Assembly: GCA_033239005.1 (NCBI GenBank)
Contig: BSQZ01000001.1
Location: forward strand, 6,670,001-6,734,000
Reading direction: 5' to 3'
Origin: Lamellibrachia satsuma
Lineage: Eukaryota > Annelida > Polychaeta > Sabellida > Siboglinidae
Length of the DNA stretch: 64,000 nt
Shown here: in pieces, positions 24,650 to 36,239 of the stretch
Layout: each line of letters opens with the position of its first letter
Position numbering within the stretch: position 1 is the first letter of the stretch
The notes under the pieces: model-generated
Databases searched by the model: none
The model's input: only the letters and a program-made list of their open reading frames with translations
What the model was told of the DNA's origin: nothing
Made by a program: the position numbers and the translations under genes

Positions 24650-24841
24650 GTTGTTCTCTCTCTGAACATCCATCATCCATTCTCCGTGGCCGTGTTCGAT
24701 GACACCGTGTTTTGGAGTGATTGGTTTTCGAGAGCATAATGGCAGCTGAGAAGTTCTCTGGCAAGAATCTACACCACGTTGTTGATGACCTAAGACAACC
24801 TCTTGGGCTTCACATCTACCATCCCGTGCTGCAGAGCCTGG
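24650..24841 (+). pseudogene. propeller 1 last exon, frameshifted (copy A)
   Basis: GGTTTTCGAG where copy B has GGTTTCTCGAG, a 1-nt loss just after the FWSDW motif. Confidence 0.75.
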
Positions 24842-24989
24842 GTAGGTTCCTTGCATCGCCATCTTCATTCCGAATCAAAGTGCTCTTGTTTTAATTTGAA
24901 ACCAAACTCTTTTGTGCTTTTCCATTACACAACACTAAGCACGAGTGCTCATTGTCTGCAGTTTGTGGTGGCTTATCAAACTTTTGTTT

Positions 24990-25275
24990 ACATAATGCAG
25001 CAATGTTCTTCTTCTCCCCCGTTCCCCTTGTTGGGTGGGGTCCACATTACTTAGTCTGTTCTGCCCTCTCGACAAGTCGTCCCCATCCATCGCGATCTTC
25101 TGCATTTCTTTCCCATTCTCAGCTGTTCACCTCTGATCTTTCAAGATCTCTCTTAACAGTGTCCCTCCTGTCTTAATCTTGGTCTTCCCCTTCTCCTTCT
25201 GCCACCCTTTTCTGTTTTCCTTGCTCTCTTTGTCAACCTCTCCTCACTCATTCTCTGTATGTCCTGTCCATCATA
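24990..25275 (-). mobile_element. LINE C-terminal fragment (copy A)
   Basis: The minus-strand translation, with frame breaks, gives [23 protein letters not shown] and NAEDRDGW, the typical end of a LINE reverse transcriptase protein. The twin is 44055-44330. Confidence 0.6.
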
Positions 25276-25469
25276 CAGCAATATTTTATTTAATTAATAC
25301 CCAAGTAAATAAGATGCTGATGAAAACAGCATGAAGCCTGTAAACATCAAAGCTAACTCTGTTGCATCGTTCAAGAATTTGTTGCTCTGGATGGCGGTGG
25401 TATTGTTAAATATACTTGTCTTGCTCCCAAGTAATTGTAAAATTTTCTGTACCTGTATTTCTTGCCCAG

Positions 25470-25589
25470 GTACAAATCACTGTGCCCACAGCAAATGCAG
25501 CCATCTGTGCGTGCTCAACATGCGGAAGTCATACACTTGCCTGTGTCCAGATGGCACAGTCCTGGCTGCTGATGGCCACATCTGTCATG
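25470..25589 (+). CDS. EGF exon after propeller 1 (copy A)
   Basis: 120 nt, phase 1-1, intact: [19 protein letters not shown] and [16 protein letters not shown]. Confidence 0.75.
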
Positions 25590-25778
25590 GTATGTAGCAA
25601 AGGCACGAGTCTGCTGGACACTTGTGTGTTGGATGTGCATTTATGAAGTGGTTTGTCGCAGAATACAGTTGTAAAGTTGTAGCACCGAAACTTGTTACAT
25701 CTATGAACAATAAGGACATTTCATAAAAGTTATGGGTAAACCATATGAGTTAGCAAATATGAACTGTGGGCTTGTACA

Positions 25779-25818
<40 letters not shown>

Positions 25819-25967
25819 CCATATGAAAGGGAGTATTACATTAGACATTGTTCCTGTAATGTTCCCTTCATGTTTTTTTTGTAAAGAATTGTTCTATGTT
25901 TGTACTTGTTGTAAAGAATTACATTAAATGATACCCCAGTTGGGTGAATGACACTGTGCACTTCCAG

Positions 25968-26183
25968 ATGATCTCAAGACACCGTACTTGCTGGTCGCAC
26001 GCAAGCAACAAATAATCAAGCTGTACCCGCAGCGATCGGCAGGCGGGCAGAGGATGTGCTCTCACTGAGTGGTCTTCAGAATGTGGTCAGTTTGGACTAT
26101 GATTGGTCAAGTCAGTCATTGTTCTATAGTGACGTATCAAAGGGCGTCATCATGAGAATGAAACTGAATAACACTAATGACAG
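25968..26183 (+). pseudogene. propeller 2 first exon, frameshifted (copy A)
   Basis: CTGTACCCGC where copy B has CTGTACCCCGC, a 1-nt loss in a C run. 216 nt against 217. Confidence 0.75.
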
Positions 26184-26254
26184 GTTGGTCATCTTTGTTT
26201 ATAAATTTAGCCCATGATGCTAAAACTATCATCTAGATGTATTAGTAAAAACAA

Positions 26255-26838
26255 ATTAATACATGAATATCCAACAGAGGGAGATGATTATAATCATTAG
26301 ATATAGGTTTGACATGAAGTATAGTATAAATTAATTGATGAATATCCAACAGAGGGAGATGATTATAATCATTAGATATAGGTTTGACATGAAGTATAGT
26401 ATAAATTAATAGATGAATATCCAACAGAGGGAGATGATTATAATCATTAGATATAGGTTTGACATGAAGTATAGTATAAATTAATAGATGAATATCCAAC
26501 ATTATAATCATTAGATATAGGTTTGACATGAAGTATAGTATAAATTAATAGATGAATATCCAACAGAGGGAGATGATTATAATCATTAGATATGGGTTTG
26601 ACATGAAGTATAGTATAAATTAATAGATGAATATCCAACAGAGGGAGATGATTATAATCATTAGATATAGGTTTGACATGAAGTATAGTATAAATTAATA
26701 GATGAATATCCAACAGAGGGAGATGATTATAATCATTAGATATAGGTTTGACATGAAGTATAGTATAAATTAATAGATGAATATCCAACAGAGGGAGATG
26801 ATTATAATCATTAGATATAGGTTTGACATGAAGTATAG
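26255..26838. repeat. 75-bp tandem repeat, about 8 copies (copy A)
   Basis: 75-bp units with GAATATCCAACAGAGGGAGA and GATATAGGTTTGACATGAAG. The fourth unit is shortened. Copy B has 7 units (45309-45825). Minus-strand open frames across it are artefacts of the multiple-of-3 period. Confidence 0.9.
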
Positions 26839-27195
26839 TTGGCATTAATCACTAAGCATTAAAAAATGAAATAAAGCTGTGATGCCTTGGAAATGGAACT
26901 CAATTAAAACAGGAAAAGCTTTAAAAGTAGCAAAACACCACAAGTTAACATATTAGAGACATAGTGGGACACAATAAATTAATATGAATGACAGATTTAA
27001 TCAGATTTACAGGAAAGTTTACTGGAATATGCATGCTGTAAATAACGCATTCTACGTCCTTGTTCTGATAATAACTTTGTATGTTCCTGTTAATGAGATC
27101 CTGCTTAATGATCCTGGTTTGTTGTGCCTCTGACCTCGGGTTGCTGGGGATATAGGCACTATAGAAGTTCATTATTGTCGTGATGTGTGTTGTAG

Positions 27196-27288
27196 TCAAG
27201 TGATCGCGTGCCGGAACATGGGAACAGTCGAGGGTCTTGCTGTGGACTGGATTGCTAAAAACATATACTGGACCGGCCAGCACAGAAG
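27196..27288 (+). pseudogene. propeller 2 exon with frame error (copy A)
   Basis: GACCGGCCAGCAC where copy B has GACCGACGCAC, a +2 in the YWTD codon run. It also has Cys for Tyr near the start. Confidence 0.7.
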
Positions 27289-27401
27289 GTGTGTGAGACA
27301 TAATGGGAAGATAATGGCTGGTTGCCAAATTAATTGTATAATGCAGAATTACTTTTTATCACAACTAACACGTTTACTCACTGTTATGAAGAAGGAAATG
27401 G

Positions 27402-27542
27402 AGAATATTGTAGAATTCCTTTTAATCACAACTAAAACGTTTACTCACTATGATGTAGAAGGCAACTAGTGGAACCCGAAACATTGTAGTGAGTAAAGCG
27501 TTTTTGTTATGATTAAAAGAAATTCTACATTATATTATTCTC
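27402..27542. mobile_element. foldback element (copy A)
   Basis: Arms of about 50 bp: GAATATTGTAGAATTCCTTT to CGTTTACTCACTA is repeated inverted as TAGTGAGTAAAGCG to AAATTCTACATTATATTATTC. The loop is about 35 bp. The twin is 46390-46532. Confidence 0.7.
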
Positions 27543-27705
27543 CCAGTTTGATGAACACTTTCACGAATTGTTGATTTTTAAACTTTGCGTTAAGCACTGC
27601 TGATGTCATGAATTCTGGCTCAGGCTAAAATCTGCTTCCATGTTCTCAGAAACTGCAGAACCTATTGTACAGCTGTCTTTTTTATAATGTAGACTTCTTA
27701 CTCAG

Positions 27706-27807
27706 AGTGTTATAGAGGTAGCCCGCCTGAATGGATCTATGAGGACAATACTGATTGAGAAAGATCTTGAAAAGCCACGTGGAATAGCCTGTTGATCCTC
27801 TGCATGG
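27706..27807 (+). pseudogene. propeller 2 exon, frameshifted (copy A)
   Basis: AATAGCCTGTTG where copy B has AATAGCTGTTG, a +1. This is the last receptor exon before the duplication joint. Confidence 0.75.
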
Positions 27808-27821
27808 GTGAGTGTCACATG

Positions 27822-28150
27822 ATGTTTTGAATATTGAATGGGTATGTAAATATTGATGGAACTATATTTTTTCTTAAGAAAGATAGAATTATAGGACATG
27901 AAGTAACGTTAGTGAAGGAAAAGTGTAGGTTAGATTTCAGAAAGTGCTCATTCTCACGTAGGACATTCAATGAATGGAACAAATTATCTACAGATTCTGT
28001 AAATGCACGAGAATATGCTTTGAGAAACATTGACATATCTCAGAAAGGCAGGTTACTCATAGGTGGACTTTTGATAAGCCAATGGTTTCTTTATCCACTT
28101 GCCATCTGGGTGTTATGGATTGAATGGCAATCTAGTTAAATCTTGCTAAA
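27822..28150 (+). mobile_element. CR1-like LINE 3' fragment (copy A)
   Basis: Matches ILNGYx[38 protein letters not shown] and the 3' tail (GATAAGCCAATGG...CTTGCCATCTGG...TTGCTAAATG). It begins right after the last receptor exon of the copy. The twin is 46808-47137. Confidence 0.75.
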
Positions 28151-28329
28151 TGTTTTCTTGAATCTTCATTGTGTTGTTCAGGTATTGCCATGACGATTGT
28201 AGGTTTGCTAACTTCCTGCTAGCAGTGATCCAACATTGGCATATCGCTGTGCTAACCCTTCTTTAACCAGCATAATTATAATTTTAACACCATCATTACA
28301 TAACCAGTATCTACTATGCACTGCTAAGC

Positions 28330-28695
28330 GCTGCTGTTAAAGATCCTTCCTTAATTAAATTCTTTCGCGCATCTCGTTTCAGGCACATTTCACAGATAGT
28401 TTAACCCATCTAGTATACACTGACATGCTAGCTCATTTGTAAATTAAAAAAAAATTTTTTTTGTGAAATCATTGGACTAATTATTAAATTACTGGATCCA
28501 GTCAAATCTCGGCAAAAATATGCCAAACGTGGTCCATCTCTATATACTATTCACATCGATGCAAGTTGGCCGACCTAAAATTAAGGTAAATTCTTGAGAT
28601 AATTTTAACAAAAGTTATTAAACAGACTGCACATATTACGTTATACTATTCATGCACGCTGCATGCGTGCATGCAACAAACTGTACACACAAGCA
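28330..28695 (+). mobile_element. TTAAAGG-family MITE cut at the duplication joint
   Basis: Starts GTTAAAGATCCTTCCTTAATT and runs collinear with 47318-47685, then stops at ACACACAAGCA exactly where copy B begins. The right end, present at 47686-47745, is absent here. Confidence 0.65.
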
Positions 28696-28772
28696 CTTCT
28701 TTAATATCCAACACGAACCTGATAGCGGTGCCAGCAATACATTTCCGTCATAAGCCGTTGGTGTTGATTCGA

Positions 28773-29063
28773 GTGACGTCGTTTAGACGTCGTTTAGACG
28801 TCGTGTCTGGGTTCTGACGTGGAGAGAGTCGGTCCAGTCAAGCAAGCAAGTTAGTTCGTCAATTTGCTATTAAATTAGATCAATGACTGACTAGAAAGTT
28901 GTAGGGAAGGCCAGGGTATCGTAGTAGCTTATAATGTCGTTAACAAATTATGACGACACGGATCATTATTGGACGATTGTTGTACGACTGTGCGTCCAAA
29001 CATTATTAGTACGGAATGACCAGTAGAAGCCAGAACCCAGACACAACGTCTAAACGATGTCAC
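28773..29063. mobile_element. MITE with about 33-bp inverted ends (copy B)
   Basis: Twin of 10118-10408, same 291-bp length and ends. Confidence 0.75.
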
Positions 29064-29189
29064 TGACGTTAATTTGTCACGTGTTTGTACACCAACGTAC
29101 AGAAGCGTATTGCGGAAATGTATTGCTGGCCTGCATAACAGCATTAAGTCGTACGTATGACTTGTCTTTTGACAACACTATACGTACCG

Positions 29190-29845
29190 TGAAATTAAGA
29201 GGAGAACAAATAGAAGGTTTTTGTAATATTAAATGGTTATGAAGATATTGAAAACAAATATTTTTTCAAACACTGTAAAGCTCGACACACACGCTACGAT
29301 CCGACGGACGCAATTCATTTTTGGATTGTTTCAGCGAGTCGAGTTGCGTCGGGTCGTAACGTGTACGCATTCATACGACGCCGACACTAGTTGGATTTGT
29401 TACGCCGGGCCTCGTCGTAAGTTAGATGATTATACTAGGTAAATTTGACGTACTTGGATCCCAGTTATAAGAGAGCGTAGGCCTACTCGTTACGACCTGA
29501 CGCAACTCAACCCGACTTGCTAAGACTAGTTGCGTCGTGTCGGACCGTAGCTTTGATACCGGGCCTTGTAGTACATGTATTAACAAAATAACCGTGTAGA
29601 TTGAACATGAGAAAGTACTAATTCTTCCAGAAGACGATAAATGAATGGAACAAATTTATTGATTGTGATTATGCTATAAATATAAAATATATGAACATAA
29701 ACAAAAATCAATTGACACAGAAGGCCTATATCTGATATTTACAAGGGCGAGTTACACAAATGATAAATGTTCGACTCTTGATAAACCAATGGTATCCATT
29801 TGCCACCAGGAACGTATCGCTTTAGGTGGCAGTCTTGTGAAATCT
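29190..29845 (+). mobile_element. decayed LINE fragment with nested MITE (copy B)
   Basis: Twin of 10535-11190. The MITE occupies about 29277-29555. Confidence 0.65.
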
Positions 29846-30468
29846 TCTTCTGGTTCTTGAACCATGACATCATACACAAGCGAGAGTCACACCTTTAACG
29901 ACTTGTTGGCAGAGGTGGACTTCATCCAGTCGGACTGGTTGCGCCCAGACGAACCAACCAGAACCCCACCTTTGCATTCGCACATGCAAATGAAGTGGCA
30001 GGCGTGGTCGTACAGTCTCCTGTCGGTGTAGTCTGTCCACCAGATCGTCTGGCGGCGGTCGTGGTTCAAGCAACAGGCAGTGTCCGTAGAACTCCACGCG
30101 GAGAATTGTCATAAGCTATGCCATGCATCCGCCCGCAGTTCCTTTGGCTGGCTTTGTACTTCCTACTTGCTGACAAGCATGCCTCGTCGCTAAGAGGTAG
30201 GTAAACGCTTAGAGAAGATTTACTCGGAGAACGTCAAGCGGGAGAATCTTATAATGAAAATATACTGTACAAAAACCGCAAACAGTTTCTGTCACGACTC
30301 GATGAAGTCGCAGGACTTTTGTTAACGCAGCATGAAACTGATAGGTGCATACCCGTCCTCGTGGTTTTTTATAGAATTGGTTTTAATTGTAACATATTTC
30401 AAAAATCATCCTAGAATTGCCGTTTGTGTACGCCCGAACCCCCTTTTGAAAACACTCGAGCCTGACGT

Positions 30469-32772
30469 GTGATATCTCGTTTAATCCAGGATAGCTTTCT
30501 TACTCGGCACGTACTAGAACCAACCAGGGGAGAAAATGTATTAGATATAGTTTTGTCATCACAAAAAGAATTAGTGGACAATGTAAAAATGTTTGATCCA
30601 TTGGGTAATAGTGACCATAATCAAATACATTTTGACATCAATGTAAAATCAGAAAGTAAAAATAAGAAAACGTACAAGAGAAACTTCCACAAAGGTAACT
30701 ACAAAGATATGAGAAAATACTTAGCACAGCTAGATTGGAATAACATGCTGATGAATAAGACTGCAATTGAATGTTGGAATATTCTAAAATATGAAATTGA
30801 GAGTATCATTGATAAATTTGTTCCCTTCCGAAAACAAGGAAAACGGTGTAGAAAGAAACACTTGTCAAAAGAGGCAATTAGAAAAATAATGCTAAAACAA
30901 ACTATGTGGAGGGTTTATAGGCGTACCAGAAAGGAAGAAGACTATGCAAAATACAAAGAGGCACTTAATGCAGCTACAACTGAAATCAGACAGTCTAAAA
31001 GAAGCTATGAGCAAAAACTGGCATGTAACATAAAAAATGACAGCAAGAGTTTTTATGCATATGTCAGGAGTAAACAAAACGTACAAGACAAGGTTGGACC
31101 TCTAGAAGACAGTGCTGGAAATATAATATCACAGGGGTTTTTAATGGCGGAAGACCTAAATGGTTACTTCAGTTCAGTGTTTACCAAAGAAGATATTAGT
31201 TCATTACCAGTTACTGATGCTAAATTTCAGGGGGCTAAATCTGACTATTTAGGACCGTTAGTTGTAACTCCAGAATTGGTAGCTAAGAAAATAAAGGCAA
31301 TGAAGGATAACAAATCACCGGGAGTGGATGGGATTCCTCCAAAATTACTAATGGAAACAGTAGATCAAATCAGTATACCACATTCAAGAGTATTCAACTT
31401 GTCATTAAAAGAGGGAGTTGTTCCATTTGAATGGAAAGAAGCAAACATCATACCATTATTTAAAAAGGGTTCGAGAAATAAGTCAGAGAATTACAGACCA
31501 GTGAGTTTAACGTCAGTGATTTGTAAATTATTAGAAAGGTTAATTAAAGACCATATGGTGGACTTCCTCGTTAAGCATAAATTATTAAATTCATCTCAAC
31601 ATGGATTCCTTAAAGCGAGGTCATGCTTAACAAATATGTTATGTTTTTTGGAAGAAATCACTAAGTGGATAGACGTGGGATCGCCAGTAGATATTATCTA
31701 CTTAGATTTTCAGAAAGCTTTTGACAAAGTGCCATATCAAAGATTGCTACTTAAATTAAAAGCCCATGGTATCGGGGAAAGCATAACTGACTGGATAGAA
31801 CAATGGCTGACTGACAGAAGACAACTAGTTGTAGTAGATGGAGAAGTTTCAAATTGGAAATCGGTTTTGAGTGGGGTACCTCAAGGATCAGTATTAGGAC
31901 CTATATTATTCTTAATTTATATCAATGACTTGGACGAGAGTATAACAAGTAACGTACTGAAATTTGCAGACGACACAAAACTGTTTAGAAAGGTTAATAC
32001 TGATGGTGATAAACAACATTTACAAAACGATCTAGACAGATTAGTGAAATGGTCTGAGAAATGGCAGATGCTGTTCAATTTTGGGAAATGTAAATGCCTA
32101 CATACAGGACATGCGAACTTGAATGTAAACTATAAAATGGGAGCTACTGTTGTGGGTACTACTGTAAAAGAAAAGGACTTAGGAGTTACAATAAGCGCTG
32201 ATATGAAAGTTTCAGAGCAGTGTGGTATTGCAGCTTCAAAGGGTAATCAAATTCTTGGATTGATTAGAAGAAACATAACATACAAGGGAAAACAGTTAAT
32301 TATACCTCTTTATAAAGCAATAGTTAGACCTCATTTAGAATACTGTATACAAGCATGGAGACCATATCGTAAGAAGGATATAGATACGCTTGAACGCATA
32401 CAAAGGAGAGCAACTAAAATGATTCCAGAACTTAGAGACCTTAGTTATGAAGAACGCCTGAAAGAATGTGGTTTAACAACTCTAGAGACAAGGAGGTTAA
32501 GAGGAGATCAGATTGAAGTTTTTAAGATATTGAATGGGTATGAAAATATTGATAGAAATATGTTTTTCTCACTCAAGAAGGATAGCAGAACTAGAGGACA
32601 TGAGGTAAAATTAGTAAAGGATCAATGTGGATTGGACATCAGGAAGCACTCGTTCTCACAGAGGACAATAAATGAATGGAACAAACTGTCTACAGATTGT
32701 GTAACTGCTAGCAGCGTGAATATGTTTAAAAACAAGGTTGACACATATATCAGGAGGGCGGGTTATAAGTAG
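30469..32772 (+). mobile_element. CR1/Jockey-like LINE ORF2, single open frame (copy B)
   Basis: A 767-codon open frame with the end of an endonuclease domain (GNSDHNQIHF, about residue 50), reverse transcriptase motifs NKSPGVDG (about 285), LDFQKAFDKVP (about 415), SGVPQGSVLGP (about 465) and catalytic FADDTKL (about 500), then the HSFSQRTINEWNKL tail domain. It begins at GTG with no upstream ATG and lacks the N-terminal endonuclease core, so it is 5'-truncated and not autonomous as it stands. The 3' tail ends in three TCTTGTTAAA units. An intact frame here and a broken one in copy A imply a young insertion or better sequence quality in this copy. Confidence 0.85.
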
Positions 32773-33042
32773 GTGAACATTGTTGGACTCTCGATAAGCC
32801 AATGGCTTCCTTGTCCACTTGCCATCTGGGCCTTTGGCTTGGATGGCAAATCTTGTTAAATCTTGTTAAATCTTGTTAAATGCTATGTTCTGTCCAACCC
32901 TGTTAGTTTTGAAAGATTATATCGGCAAGTCGGCGATATAGCCTACCCCTCAAAAGTCACGATTGTACGTGCATCCCACATGCCTACGGAGGCCCTGAAC
33001 TAACTGGACTGAACCAACCGTGGCACGTGCGCCGTGCACGAG

Positions 33043-33695
33043 ATTTTAACAAGATTTGCCATCTAAGCCAAAGGCCCAGATGACAAGTGGACAAGGAAGC
33101 CATTGGCTTATCGAAGGTCCAACAATGTTCATCTACGTGTAACCCGCCCTCCTGAGATATGTGTCAACCGTGTTTTTAAACATATTCACGCTGCTAGCAG
33201 TTACACAATCCGTAGACAATTTATTCCATTCATTTGTTGTCCTCTGTGAGAACGAGTACTTCCTGATATCCAATCTACACTGATCCTTTACTAATTTTAC
33301 CCCATGTCCTCTAGTTTTGCTATCTTTCTTGAGTGAGAAAAAACATTTCTATCAGTATTTTCATACCCATTCAATATCTTAAACACTTCAATCCGATCTC
33401 CTCTTAACCTTCTTGTCTCTAGAGTTGTTAAACCACATTCTTTCAGGCGTTCTTCATGACTAAGGTCTCTCAGTTCTGGGATCATTTTAGTTGCTCTCCT
33501 CTGTATGCGTTCAAGCGTATCTATAACCTTCTAACGATATGGTCTCCATGCTTGTATACAGTATTCTAAATGAGGTCTAATTATTGCTTTATACAGAGGT
33601 ATAATTAGCTTTTTTCCCTTGTGTGGTATGTTTCTCCTAATCAACCCAATAATTTGCTTACCATTTAAAGCTGCAATACCACACTGCTTTCTTGT
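33043..33695 (-). mobile_element. inverted LINE 3' fragment (copy B)
   Basis: Twin of 14391-15043. It retains a 62-codon piece (IPELRDLSHEERLKECGL). It is tail to tail with the LINE upstream. Confidence 0.8.
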
Positions 33696-34084
33696 TAAAG
33701 CTTGCTAAATCTTAGGTGTCAACTCTTGAGTGATGCACATATGTAAGACTGGAAACAGAAATACGTAAGATCGCAGACGAGTCAGTATGATTATCTACGT
33801 CCGCTGGTTTGCCGCGCATGCTCAATTGCCTTGCAAACTGGGATATATTGATCTCGCGAGATTTGGCGTATCTGACTGCGCACAACTGAAATATCGTCGA
33901 GCGTCGTTCTTTGGACGTGTTTTGAACTGATGGTCTTCTAACAATTCGCATGCCATTTGACAAACGTTGGTTGCTTCCGTAATAATAAAAACTTCAAAAC
34001 TCACAAAACCCGACGCCCATAAGCAGGGATTCAATTATAATGTCAATTACACAGCACCATAAAAACTCAATTACAATTATAACA

Positions 34085-34250
34085 TAAAAAATCAGTTACA
34101 ATTATATCGCTTAAGCAAATCAATTACAATTATATCGCTTAAATAAATCAATTACAATTATATTACTTAAACAAATCAATTACAATTATATCGCTTAAAC
34201 AAATCAATTACAACTATATCGCTTAAACTTATCAATTACATCACTTCAAC
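34085..34250. repeat. 28-bp tandem repeat, about 6 units (copy B)
   Basis: Units with AATCAATTACAATTATATCG. The rest of 33696-36113 matches 15044-17452, including the LINE tail piece at about 35250-35360, and shows no first exon. Confidence 0.8.
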
Positions 34251-36113
34251 CAATGAACATTATAATTACGGTAGTTCAAAAAGACAATTAAAGTGTTACC
34301 CAATACATAAAGGTTAATTGCATTAGTTCATAGGTTGAGAACAACTACACGTTTTTATAATGGAAGGTTACGCGTATCATTACTGCTCATTTTTAAACAA
34401 AGGCTTTCGGTGAATTTGTGCATTCTTGCTGCCACGGCTCTCTTCATTTACAGTGGCCTATTACAATCATACAGCCTCATAAAGTCAGTCACGATTATAA
34501 TGTTTAAAAATCAATTATACTGTGCTTGTAACCTGTTACAAACTACACAATTACAATTTAACTAACACCACCTATAGGCCCTAAGACCTCACATTTAAGA
34601 AAATAAGTACTATTTAGATCTATGGGTACACCGTCCGAATTGACACCTGTGTATCCATAGATGTAGAGGAGACCGGAGCTAGTTGTATACAGGGACAAGT
34701 TGTTAGAGTCGTTTTTACAAAAAAAACATAGCACTCATGGAAATACCATCGAGAATAGTTGGTTGGAAGTCCACCATCAGACACACTGTCCAAAAATCGG
34801 GAGTTAAGAAGACGAAATTTAACGAGGTGTGGACAAAAATTACTTTTTAAATACCTATAATTAACTTGTTTAGGTATATCCACATAATATCATCTCACGC
34901 AGCCACTTTTTATGTTTGGTGAATGAAACCTGAAATATGTCTACTATATAGTATAAGGGCTTACGCCAAGAAAAAATTAACTGAAATCCTCGATTTGTTA
35001 TCATCCACCTGCGTTCAACTGCAAAAATTGTGTTTGAGGCAAGTTGTTACAATTATATTGGGGCAAGTTTTTACAATTGTAACAACGCTCGGGCGGCTCA
35101 TACCGATGGCTCAGCCAGCAAGTTGTGTGCTGACAATAACTGAAAGGACACAGTTGATTTAACCACAACATATGAGCGCTTTATTTCACTTGTGAAGCCT
35201 AGCGTACTGGTTTATAACCAGTAGTGCTAGCAGCATCAAACAAAATTGACAAATATCTCAGAAGGGCGCACAGATGGCAAATTGTTGGATTCTCGATAAG
35301 TCAATGGCTTCCTTGTCCACTTGCCATCTGGATGTTTTGCTTTGGATGGCAAACTTATGGCACAGTCCTATTTGAGCAATTAATCAATATTGCACGATAC
35401 ATTGACATTTGGATATTCGTGCGCGTGAGCGTGCGCGTGTGCGTGAATGCGTACGTGTGTGTATCTTTCAATCAAGCATTACATATATATTGCTATTCAC
35501 TATTTCATTCTCCATCAATAATTCGTATTCAATTCATAATTAATTGTTATGTAAGAATCCGGGGAATGAGTGCCCTTTGGTAACTAAAAACGAAAAGCTT
35601 AATATATGAAGCTGTGAACATCTACATTGTGTATAAGACGCATAAGTATGTATAATCCAATTAATGTAATAACAGCACGAGTGACAATTGCTTTGCGATC
35701 CACACGTTCTTTGCTGTAACAACGTGCCCCGTATGGTGTAACAACTTGCCCTGCTTACGGGGATAGTTGTTACAGTCGACCGCGCCTGGAAAACGTCACA
35801 TATCTACCTAACTACAACACAGAATATCAATGTTATGGTATATTTTATTAACACGAATAATGAATTTAATGTATACGTTTACATAAATAATGCATCTATC
35901 ATACTTTTCACAACAAAGTGACTTTAACTGAACATTGTACTAACAAGCCCCGGTCTCGCGATCTGTAAAATCGACATGACTAGCAAACGTTAAATCAATG
36001 CATCGTTACACCAGGTACGGGTCTCTCCGTAAGCAACGCGATGTCTCCCCAGTCCCTCACTGAGATGCTAAGTTTTTCGTTTCGGCAAACACGACGATTT
36101 CTTCAAACTGCAG

Positions 36114-36239
36114 CAACGGTCGACCCGAAGACTTGCGAGGAGTTCCTCTGCGGCGACTGGAGCAAGTGCATCCCGATGCACTGGTTCTGTGACGGAGAGC
36201 GAGACTGCGCCGACGGATCTGACGAACAGACGCACTGTG
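36114..36239 (+). CDS. LDLR-A module 1 exon
   Basis: 126 nt, phase 1-1, acceptor AACTGCAG, donor [26 protein letters not shown] then [12 protein letters not shown]. There is one replacement against copy A (Thr for Ala after SDEQ). Confidence 0.8.

Larger units (their letters stand above)
17453..27807 (+). pseudogene. 5' half of the endocytic receptor gene, copy A (frame-broken)
   Basis: Twelve exons: 17453-17578, 19638-19757, 20101-20346, 20704-20945, 21277-21381, 22371-22542, 24089-24290, 24650-24841, 25470-25589, 25968-26183, 27196-27288 and 27706-27807. Each matches its copy B partner and would encode 3 LDLR-A, EGF, EGF-CA, propeller 1, EGF and the first half of propeller 2. Against copy B, 20704 (-1), 24650 (-1), 25968 (-1), 27196 (+2) and 27706 (+1) lose frame, 22371 gains a TGA, and 24089 loses its GT donor. 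As written it cannot give a full receptor. It may be a decaying duplicate, or an unpolished haplotype copy with sequence errors. Confidence 0.75.
10012..28695 (+). repeat. tandem segmental duplication, copy A
   Basis: The unit starts CTTCTTTAATATCCAACACG at 10012 and ends ACACACAAGCA at 28695, where the next copy begins with the same CTTCTTTAATATCC at 28697. Nearly the whole unit aligns collinearly with 28697-47685, including introns, LINEs, MITEs and minisatellites. Differences are scattered substitutions, many 1-2 base indels and a few block changes (17890-17935, 18413-18475, minisatellite copy number). Confidence 0.9.

Noticed and set aside
26242..26845. Minus-strand 95- and 132-codon frames with 25-residue repeats
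   Set aside because: 75-bp intronic tandem repeat read through; same at 45293-45832.
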